Source: an uncultured Ruminococcus sp.
GTDB taxonomy: Bacteria; Bacillota; Clostridia; Oscillospirales; Acutalibacteraceae
Direction of reading: 5' to 3'
Assembly (NCBI GenBank): GCA_902766585.1
Contig: CACXDV010000252.1
Span: forward strand, 1-5,595
DNA: 5,595 bases
Below are positions 1 to 4,626 of this stretch, piece after piece. Position numbers and translations under genes: made by a program. The first letter of the stretch is position 1. Each line of letters starts with the position of its first letter. The notes below the pieces were generated by a model. That model was not told the origin of the DNA. It worked only from the letters and a program-made list of their open reading frames with translations, and searched no databases.

Positions 1-12
1 ATGCCGTATATC

Positions 13-41
13 TTGACTTTTGCCGAAAAAAGCGGTATTTT
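13..41 (+). promoter_or_regulatory. Putative sigma-A promoter of ilvA
   Basis: TTGACT at 13-18 matches the -35 consensus in five of six positions. TATTTT at 36-41 lies 17 nt downstream and matches the -10 consensus in four of six. A better -10 by sequence, TATTAT at 41-46, has a poor spacing of 22 nt. The AT-rich stretch down to position 64 fits a melting region. Transcription would begin near position 48 and leave a leader of about 50 nt, with no room for a T-box or large riboswitch. The call rests on sequence match only. Confidence 0.45.
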
Positions 42-64
42 ATTATAGTAATGCTTTAATATTA

Positions 65-80
65 TTCAGCTTTTGCTGAA
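65..80 (+). other. Small hairpin / inverted repeat in the ilvA leader
   Basis: TTCAGC (65-70) and GCTGAA (75-80) are perfectly complementary around a TTTT loop. It lies between the putative promoter and the ilvA ribosome binding site (AAAAGGGG, 84-91). It could be an RNA hairpin affecting translation or stability, or a DNA operator half-site pair. It is not a terminator because a G/A-rich stretch, not a U-tract, follows. A 6-bp repeat in AT-rich DNA can also arise by chance. Confidence 0.35.
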
Positions 81-98
81 AGGAAAAGGGGAAAATTT

Positions 99-1295
99 AT
101 GCTTACTCTCGACAAAATATACCATGCGTCATATACTCTTAAGGATATCATCAGACCTACAGATATGATCAAGGCTGTAAATCTGTCTGATGACTGCGAT
201 ATTTACCTTAAGACCGAGAATCTTCAGATAACCGGTGCTTTTAAGGCAAGAGGCGCATATTATAAGATATCACAGCTCTCCGAAGAGGAAAGGGCAAAGG
301 GAGTTATTGCCTGCAGCGCTGGAAATCATGCTCAGGGCGTAGCCCGCGCCGCTCAGATGTTCGGCATCAAGGCACAGATATGTATGCCTAATTCAGCTCC
401 TATCTCCAAGGTAGAGGCTACAAAGAGCTACGGTGCGGAGGTCGTACTTGTAGAGGGAACATATGATGATGCACATGACAGATCGGTTGAACTGCAGAAG
501 GAGACAGGCGCAACATTTATTCATCCTTTTGATGATGAGCTTGTTATTGCAGGACAGGGTACTATCGGTCTTGAAATTCTTGATCAGCTTCCTGATGTTG
601 ATGCTGTTATCGTTCCGATCGGCGGCGGCGGACTTATCAGCGGAGTTGCATATGCTATAAAATCACTTAATCCGAATGTAAAGGTCTACGGCGTTCAGTC
701 GGCAGGAGCACCTTCAATGTATCTTTCGGTTGCTAATGGCGAGATAGAAACTCTTCCCTCAGTAAATACATTTGCAGACGGTATAGCAGTTAAAACTCCC
801 GGTGAGCTTACCTTTGATTTCTGCCGTAAATATGTTGATGAGATCATGACTGTGACTGATGACGAACTTGCTACTGCTATCCTCACGCTTATAGAAAAGC
901 AGAAGCTCATTTCAGAGGGCGCAGGTGCAGTTTCAGTAGCTGCGGCACTGTTTGATAAATTCCCGATCAAGGGCAAGAAGGTATGCTGTCTTGTATCCGG
1001 CGGTAATATAGATGTTACTATACTTTCACGAGTTATCGACAGAGGTCTTCAGAAGACAGGCAGACTTGCCGAATTTACAATTGCTCTTACCGACAAGCCC
1101 GGTGAGCTTACCACTGTTTCAAAAGTAATATCCAAGCTCGGCGCAAATGTTGTTGCCGTAAGCCATGACAGAGCCGATCTTAATACCGATATCAATTCCT
1201 GCTATCTCCGTATTTCGCTTGAGACCAGGAACCATGAGCATATTGCCAGAATCAAGGATGAGCTTTCAAAGAAGGGCTACCGTATCGTTCAGTAA
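99..1295 (+). CDS. ilvA: Threonine ammonia-lyase (threonine dehydratase) with C-terminal ACT domain
   Basis: This cytosolic PLP enzyme deaminates L-threonine to 2-oxobutanoate and ammonia, the committed entry to isoleucine synthesis; serine is the usual side substrate. The 398-residue protein has a fold-type II PLP core (about 1-320) with the Schiff-base lysine K49 in TGAFKARGA, the SAGNHAQG substrate/PLP loop at 73-80, the glycine-rich phosphate-binding GGGG at 175-178, and SGGNID at 300-305. A single ACT-like domain fills about 325-398 (start: FTIALTDKPGEL). Catabolic TdcB types are near 330 residues and lack the ACT domain; long E. coli-type IlvA is near 510 with a double domain. This is therefore the medium form, and the ACT domain suggests allosteric control by an amino acid, unproven here. 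The ATG start has AAAAGGGG 7 nt upstream. The residue before TG in the lysine motif is Ile rather than the commoner Arg. The likely operon partner starts 27 nt after the stop. Confidence 0.95.
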   Translation: MLTLDKIYHASYTLKDIIRPTDMIKAVNLSDDCDIYLKTENLQITGAFKARGAYYKISQLSEEERAKGVIACSAGNHAQGVARAAQMFGIKAQICMPNSAPISKVEATKSYGAEVVLVEGTYDDAHDRSVELQKETGATFIHPFDDELVIAGQGTIGLEILDQLPDVDAVIVPIGGGGLISGVAYAIKSLNPNVKVYGVQSAGAPSMYLSVANGEIETLPSVNTFADGIAVKTPGELTFDFCRKYVDEIMTVTDDELATAILTLIEKQKLISEGAGAVSVAAALFDKFPIKGKKVCCLVSGGNIDVTILSRVIDRGLQKTGRLAEFTIALTDKPGELTTVSKVISKLGANVVAVSHDRADLNTDINSCYLRISLETRNHEHIARIKDELSKKGYRIVQ

Positions 1296-1308
1296 TGGAC
1301 ATTTATAC

Positions 1309-1325
1309 AGGAGGTGCTGCTGTTG
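1309..1325 (+). promoter_or_regulatory. Ribosome binding site that sets a TTG start
   Basis: A consensus AGGAGG lies at 1309-1314. The first possible start in frame, GTG at 1314, overlaps its last base and so cannot be served by it. TTG at 1323-1325 lies 8 nt downstream, an ideal distance, and the codons between (CTG CTG) are less likely starts. The downstream gene therefore most likely begins at TTG 1323, giving MKKGKTG as its N-terminus, a typical lysine-rich start for a membrane-anchored protein. Confidence 0.8.
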
Positions 1326-2441
1326 AAAAAGGGAAAAACCGGTCTTGTACTTGTTATTATTCTTATCCTCACGGCAGCCGCAGCTCTTGGGGTATGCCGG
1401 TATCTCGGCTTATTGGATAAACTGCCCTTTGAGGTCATAAAAAACGGAAATGATATAGATATCGTACCCGAAGGAACTCCGTCAGTGAATTGGGATAATG
1501 ACGATCCTGAGGGTTCGTATAAGGAGCTTGTTTCACATTTGAGAGAATGTGAGCCGGAGATCGCGGTATTGTCTCAGAAGGAAAATTTACAGTGGGAGGA
1601 TATCTGCCGTGAGTGCTTCTGGGTAGAAAGCTTCCGGATAACCGAAACTGAGGGCAGCAGTATAAAAAGATACAAATTTTCCTATCTTCCCGATGCTGAG
1701 GATAATATGAATATGCAGGAGAAAATAGATGCCGAGGTAAAGGATATCATTTCTCTTGTGCCAAAGGACGGAACAGACTGGGATAAGGTGCTTGCGATAC
1801 ATGATGAGCTTATTAAGCGCATTACATATGACGAAAGCGAAAAGACAAAGCATATACATGATATATATGGCGCTCTTGTCGAGCACAGGGCAGTATGTCA
1901 GGGCTATACCTATTCCATGACCTATATCTGCAGAAGGCTTGGGATAGGGTGTGAGGAGGTATATTCCGGTACTCACATATGGAGCAAATTCCCCGGCTTT
2001 GACAGTGACGAATGTTATGTTGACGTTACATGGGATGATATAGACAAAGCCGACAGCAGCGGAGAACCGTATATAACCCATGACTTCTTCGGTCTTACAA
2101 GGAAGGAAATGGAATCACAGTCCGAGCATCAGCCGTTGAATGAGGCAGTTGAAAAAAAAGAGAGCATCAGAACAGGGGATAATTATTATCGCCGGAAGGG
2201 GAGATATATCCCCGAGGGCGAGAACGAAGTTCTGGAGCTTGCTATAAAGGAGCAGTTTGACAGCGGTCAGAATGTCCTGCAGGTGAGGTTTGATTCCGAA
2301 AAGGATTTCAGAATGGCGAAGGACAGTATAGACAGAATAATAAGAGATCAGGGTTATAGTGAAAGCTATTATACCTGGCAGAATGACAGACTGTTTATTT
2401 TTTCTGTCGGATTGAATACTTCATCGGAGGAGTCTGCTTAA
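1323..2441 (+). CDS. Membrane-anchored transglutaminase-like domain protein
   Basis: The protein has 372 residues from the TTG start. A Lys-rich N-terminus is followed by one hydrophobic segment (about 7-25), a signal anchor or signal peptide, so the rest probably faces the outside. The segment ends in LGVC, which lacks the small residue a lipobox needs before Cys. A charged region is followed by a transglutaminase-like core (about 150-240) with a papain-like triad: Cys192 in AVCQGY, His218 in GTHIW and Asp234 in VDVTWDD. The motif spacing fits the bacterial transglutaminase/protease-like superfamily, whose members act as peptidases, cross-linkers or amidases; the substrate cannot be told from sequence. 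The C-terminal part (about 245-372) is polar, with a YYRRKGRYI motif resembling repeats in clostridial relatives. Lysine and isoleucine codons are less biased (AAA and ATA frequent) than in ilvA, suggesting lower expression. It begins 27 nt after ilvA, yet has no evident tie to isoleucine synthesis. Confidence 0.85.
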   Translation: MKKGKTGLVLVIILILTAAAALGVCRYLGLLDKLPFEVIKNGNDIDIVPEGTPSVNWDNDDPEGSYKELVSHLRECEPEIAVLSQKENLQWEDICRECFWVESFRITETEGSSIKRYKFSYLPDAEDNMNMQEKIDAEVKDIISLVPKDGTDWDKVLAIHDELIKRITYDESEKTKHIHDIYGALVEHRAVCQGYTYSMTYICRRLGIGCEEVYSGTHIWSKFPGFDSDECYVDVTWDDIDKADSSGEPYITHDFFGLTRKEMESQSEHQPLNEAVEKKESIRTGDNYYRRKGRYIPEGENEVLELAIKEQFDSGQNVLQVRFDSEKDFRMAKDSIDRIIRDQGYSESYYTWQNDRLFIFSVGLNTSSEESA

Positions 2442-2544
2442 CGGAATAATTAAGGAACACTTATGTGTTTCCCGGATTATAAAAATATTTGTCCCTGGAG
2501 AAGGACATTAATCAATACTACATCTATCAAAGGAAATGATAACA
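2442..2544 (+). promoter_or_regulatory. Spacer before ridA: imperfect hairpin and possible promoter
   Basis: This 103-nt gap is long for an operon. GGAACAC (2454-2460) can pair with GTGTTTCC (2465-2472) around TTAT, giving seven pairs and one bulged T; no U-tract follows, so it is not a convincing terminator. TATAAA at 2478-2483 resembles a -10, but no good -35 lies 16-18 nt upstream (GGAACA at best). A second short repeat, TGTCC (2490-2494) with GGACA (2503-2507), flanks an 8-nt loop. ridA may have its own weak promoter here or be read through from ilvA. Confidence 0.3.
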
Positions 2545-2547
2545 ATG
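2529..2547 (+). promoter_or_regulatory. Ribosome binding site deciding the ridA start
   Basis: AAAGGA at 2529-2534 is the only Shine-Dalgarno-like stretch. The upstream ATG at 2536 is just 1 nt away, too close to be used. The in-frame ATG at 2545 is 10 nt away, which is acceptable for a partial AAAGGA core. The second ATG also yields the normal family N-terminus and length. Confidence 0.7.
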
Positions 2548-2925
2548 ACAGAAAAGGTTTACACACAGAATGCACCTGATGCAATAGGTCCCTATTCACA
2601 GGCAGTCAAGGCTAACGGCTTTGTATTTACATCAGGTCAGATCGCAATCAATCCCGCAACAGGAAATGTTGAGGCGACCGATATCGAGGGACAGACCGAG
2701 CAGGTTATGAAGAATCTTAAGGCTGTTCTTGAGGCTTCCGGTTCATCACTTGAGAACGCGATCAAAACAGTTTGCTTCCTTGCTGATATGAACGATTTCG
2801 GCAAATTCAACGAGATCTACGGCAAATATTTTACAACAAAGCCCGCACGTTCCTGTGTTGCTGTAAAGACACTTCCGAAGAATGTACTTTGTGAGGTCGA
2901 GGTTATCGCTGTATACGGCGAATAA
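2545..2925 (+). CDS. ridA: RidA: reactive intermediate (enamine/imine) deaminase
   Basis: RidA (YjgF/YER057c/UK114 family) hydrolyses the 2-aminoacrylate and 2-aminocrotonate enamines/imines released by PLP dehydratases, giving 2-oxoacids plus ammonia and sparing PLP enzymes from damage. From ATG 2545 the protein has 126 residues, close to the family's usual length. The signature residues are present: Tyr17 in IGPYSQ, Ser30 in TSGQ, Arg102 in the PARSCV block (E. coli Arg105) and Glu117 in CEVEVIAV (E. coli Glu120). Retention of the Arg places it in the active RidA class rather than an Rid paralogue lacking it. Members form trimers with active sites between subunits. Its natural partner enzyme, IlvA, is encoded upstream on the same strand. 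A strong terminator follows 13 nt after the stop. Codon use resembles the ilv genes. Confidence 0.95.
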   Translation: MTEKVYTQNAPDAIGPYSQAVKANGFVFTSGQIAINPATGNVEATDIEGQTEQVMKNLKAVLEASGSSLENAIKTVCFLADMNDFGKFNEIYGKYFTTKPARSCVAVKTLPKNVLCEVEVIAVYGE

Positions 2926-2938
2926 TGAAAAAACAATG

Positions 2939-2971
2939 CCTGTCTGCTTCGGCGGACAGGTTATTTTTTTT
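2939..2971 (+). terminator. Intrinsic terminator of ridA
   Basis: CCTGTCTGC (2939-2947) pairs with GCGGACAGG (2952-2960) to make a 9-bp stem capped by TTCG, giving the very stable C(UUCG)G tetraloop. It is followed by TTA and eight T (2964-2971). One pair is U·G (2945 with 2954) in + strand RNA; on the opposite strand the same position would be an A·C mismatch, so the hairpin favours + strand transcription. Confidence 0.93.
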
Positions 2972-2981
2972 GCAAAAAAAA
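2964..2981. repeat. T8-GC-A8 palindrome joining two terminator tails
   Basis: The U-tract of the ridA terminator (T at 2964-2971) and that of the ilvC terminator (A at 2974-2981 on +) are separated by only GC. They form a perfect 18-bp palindrome. This compact arrangement stops convergent polymerases within a few bases of each other. Confidence 0.85.
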
Positions 2982-3011
2982 TCACGGTCTGCCGGAATGG
3001 CAAACCGTGAT
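2974..3011 (-). terminator. Intrinsic terminator of the ilvBNC operon
   Basis: Read on the - strand, ATCACGGTTTGCC (3011-2999) pairs with GGCAGACCGTGAT (2993-2981) across a 5-nt loop (2998-2994), a 13-bp stem with one U·G pair (3003 with 2989). Eight T follow (2981-2974, the first also able to close the stem). On the + strand the wobble becomes a C/A mismatch, so the element is built for - strand transcription. It begins 19 nt after the ilvC stop codon. Confidence 0.93.
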
Positions 3012-3030
3012 ATGTAATTTCAGAATAAGA

Positions 3031-4041
3031 TCAGTCAGCGTACTTGTTGTCTGTCTCGTTCCATGCATACATCTTACGGATCTCAGCGCCTACCTTTTCA
3101 AGCTGATGCTCTGCCTTGAGAGCGCGCATAGCATTGAAGTGAGCTCTGCCGTTCTTGTTTTCTGCGATCCACTTGGAAGCGAATGTACCGTCCTGGATCT
3201 CAGCGAGGATCTTCTTCATCTCAGCCTTTGTCTGATCTGTGATGATTCTCTTACCTGTCTCATAGTCACCGAACTCAGCGGTATCAGAGATAGAATATCT
3301 CATCATGGAGAAGCCGCCGGCATAGATAAGGTCTACGATGAGCTTCATCTCATGGATGCACTCAAAATATGCATTCTCGGGAGCATAGCCAGCCTCAACA
3401 AGAGTCTCGAAGCCTGCCTGCATCAGAGCTGTAACGCCGCCGCAAAGAACAGCCTGCTCACCGAAGAGGTCTGTTTCTGTTTCGATTCTGAATGTTGTTT
3501 CCATAAGAGCTGCACGAGCTGCACCGATACCTGCGCCGTAAGCAAGAGCAATGTCAAGAGCCTTGCCTGAAGCATCCTGATATACAGCAACGAGAGCAGG
3601 AGTACCCTTGCCTTCTACATATTCGCTGCGTACTGTGTGACCGGGAGCCTTAGGTGCGATCATGAATACGTCAACATCCTTCGGGGGAATGATCTGCTTG
3701 AAATGAATGTTGAAGCCGTGTGCAAAAGCGATAGCCTTGCCTGCTGAAAGATTAGGCTCGATATCGTTCTTGAAGATAGCAGCCTGTTTCTCATCAGGAG
3801 TAAGGATCATAATGACGTCAGCCTTCTTTGTAGCCTCGGCAGTTGTGTAAACCTCGAAGCCAAGCTCCTTAACATGATTCCAGCGCTTGCTGCCCTCATA
3901 AAGACCGATGATTACATTAACACCGCTGTCTCTGAGGTTAAGAGCATGAGCGTGTCCCTGGCTTCCGTAGCCGATAATAGCAACTGTTTTGTCCTTAAGA
4001 ACATTGATGTCGCAGTCGGGCTGATAGTAAGTTTTTGGCAT
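3031..4041 (-). CDS. ilvC: Ketol-acid reductoisomerase, class I
   Basis: IlvC converts 2-acetolactate or 2-aceto-2-hydroxybutyrate to the 2,3-dihydroxy acids by a Mg-dependent alkyl shift and an NAD(P)H reduction, the step after acetolactate synthase. The 336-residue length is typical of short class I enzymes. A Rossmann domain (about 1-180) carries GYGSQGH at 24-30, the cofactor loop GLYEGSKRW at 46-54, AHGFNIHF at 107-114 and APKAPGHTVR at 129-138. The helical KARI domain (about 183-328) carries the metal and catalytic residues Asp191 and Glu195 (DLFGEQ), Glu227 and Glu231 (ECIHE) and Ser252 (SISDTAEFG). The start is set at 4041 because GGAGGT lies 7 nt upstream and MPKTYY is a normal N-terminus; an in-frame ATG at 4095 would add 18 odd residues reading through that site. 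It is the last gene of ilvB-ilvN-ilvC, 78 nt after ilvN. Two cofactor-loop residues are atypical (Tyr48, Arg53). Confidence 0.97.
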   Translation of the reverse strand: MPKTYYQPDCDINVLKDKTVAIIGYGSQGHAHALNLRDSGVNVIIGLYEGSKRWNHVKELGFEVYTTAEATKKADVIMILTPDEKQAAIFKNDIEPNLSAGKAIAFAHGFNIHFKQIIPPKDVDVFMIAPKAPGHTVRSEYVEGKGTPALVAVYQDASGKALDIALAYGAGIGAARAALMETTFRIETETDLFGEQAVLCGGVTALMQAGFETLVEAGYAPENAYFECIHEMKLIVDLIYAGGFSMMRYSISDTAEFGDYETGKRIITDQTKAEMKKILAEIQDGTFASKWIAENKNGRAHFNAMRALKAEHQLEKVGAEIRKMYAWNETDNKYAD

Positions 4042-4048
4042 TTTAAAG

Positions 4049-4054
4049 ACCTCC
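4049..4054 (-). promoter_or_regulatory. Ribosome binding site of ilvC
   Basis: GGAGGT on the - strand (4054-4049) lies 7 nt before ATG 4041 and rules out the longer frame from 4095. A U-rich unstructured stretch (4078-4055) just upstream may help ribosome loading. Confidence 0.88.
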
Positions 4055-4078
4055 AAATAAAATAAAAAAATTGATTTT

Positions 4079-4094
4079 TGTACCTTACGGTACA
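4079..4094 (-). other. Intercistronic hairpin between ilvN and ilvC
   Basis: On the - strand, TGTACC (4094-4089) pairs with GGTACA (4084-4079) around GTAA, a GNRA-type tetraloop. The hairpin sits 25 nt after the ilvN stop codon. A run of seven T (4070-4064) follows after 8 nt, too distant for a standard terminator, so partial attenuation, an RNA stability element or an RNase boundary are the likelier roles. No convincing promoter for ilvC was found in the 78-nt gap. Confidence 0.45.
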
Positions 4095-4119
4095 TTTATA
4101 TATGAAATCTGTCAGACGG

Positions 4120-4611
4120 TCATTTGCGTGAAAGAGTCGAATCCTTTTCGATTGCGACAGTTCCCGTTCTGACTATCTCACGGATGCCATATGGCTTAAG
4201 AAGATCGGTAAGCGTTTCAAAGCGCTCAAGTGTATCTGCAAACTGCAGTGTCATGGTATTGATAGAAACATCAACGATCTGAGCCCCCATAAGCTCGGCA
4301 ATTTTCATTATATCAAGCCTTTGCTTTGCGGGACAGCTTACCTTTATCAGGGAAAGTTCCCTGCTTATATATTCCCCCTCGGTAAAGGTCCTTACCTTAA
4401 TTACGGGGATGACTTTATTAAGCTGTTTTTCAAGCTGTTCAACAATGTATTCGTCGCCGTCTGCAACGATCGTCATTCTGGAAATATTGGGATCCTCGGT
4501 GATACCGACCGCAAGACTGTCGATATTGAAGGCACGGCGGGAAAAAAGTCCCGATACCTTTGAAAGCACGCCGGGGTGGTTTTCTACCAGCACTGATAAT
4601 GTATATTTCAT
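4120..4611 (-). CDS. ilvN: Acetolactate synthase small (regulatory) subunit
   Basis: This subunit activates the catalytic subunit IlvB and carries valine feedback inhibition. The 163-residue length equals that of E. coli IlvH, and the sequence aligns with it nearly end to end without gaps. An N-terminal ACT domain (about 2-75) is followed by the C-terminal small-subunit domain (about 84-158). The valine-site residues known from E. coli IlvH resistance mutants, Gly14 and Asn29, are both kept (NHPGVL and AFNIDSL), so feedback inhibition is expected. SRMTIV at 44-49 is a further family signature. Residue 27 is Ala where E. coli has Gly. The ATG at 4611 has AAGGAGG (4625-4619) 7 nt upstream, and that site overlaps the ilvB stop codon, so the two subunits are probably translationally coupled. 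The gene could equally be called ilvH; ilvN is used because it follows ilvB. Confidence 0.96.
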   Translation of the reverse strand: MKYTLSVLVENHPGVLSKVSGLFSRRAFNIDSLAVGITEDPNISRMTIVADGDEYIVEQLEKQLNKVIPVIKVRTFTEGEYISRELSLIKVSCPAKQRLDIMKIAELMGAQIVDVSINTMTLQFADTLERFETLTDLLKPYGIREIVRTGTVAIEKDSTLSRK

Positions 4612-4618
4612 GGCGCTG

Positions 4619-4626
4619 CCTCCTTA
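4619..4626 (-). promoter_or_regulatory. ilvN ribosome binding site overlapping the ilvB stop
   Basis: On the - strand TAAGGAGG runs from 4626 to 4619: the TAA stop of ilvB shares two bases with the AAGGAGG site of ilvN, 7 nt before its ATG. This is a common layout for translational coupling of subunits needed in matched amounts. Confidence 0.88.

Noticed and set aside
21..46. Possible terminator of an upstream gene (TGCCG, A-rich loop, CGGTA, then TATTTTATT)
   Set aside because: The stem is only 5 bp with one G·U and the T-run is interrupted; it overlaps a better promoter reading. No upstream coding region is visible to support it.
1587..2081. 164-codon open frame on the - strand opposite the transglutaminase-like gene
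   Set aside because: The sense strand encodes a recognisable Cys/His/Asp domain; the antisense frame has no motif or plausible start signal.
2536..2544. Three extra ridA codons from ATG 2536
   Set aside because: The Shine-Dalgarno core ends 1 nt before this ATG, too close for initiation.
3007..3570. 187-codon open frame on the + strand, antisense to ilvC
   Set aside because: It lies within ilvC, starts inside the ilvC terminator hairpin, has no ribosome binding site, and its Cys/Leu/Ser-rich product resembles no family. Biased codon use in ilvC explains the lack of stops.
4042..4095. Longer ilvC N-terminus starting at ATG 4095
   Set aside because: It would translate through the GGAGGT site and a hairpin, and add 18 residues absent from typical class I enzymes.
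4095..4119. Internal promoter for ilvC (CTGACA and TATAAA-like words on the - strand)
   Set aside because: The two boxes are only about 9 nt apart, far from the 17-nt spacing needed.
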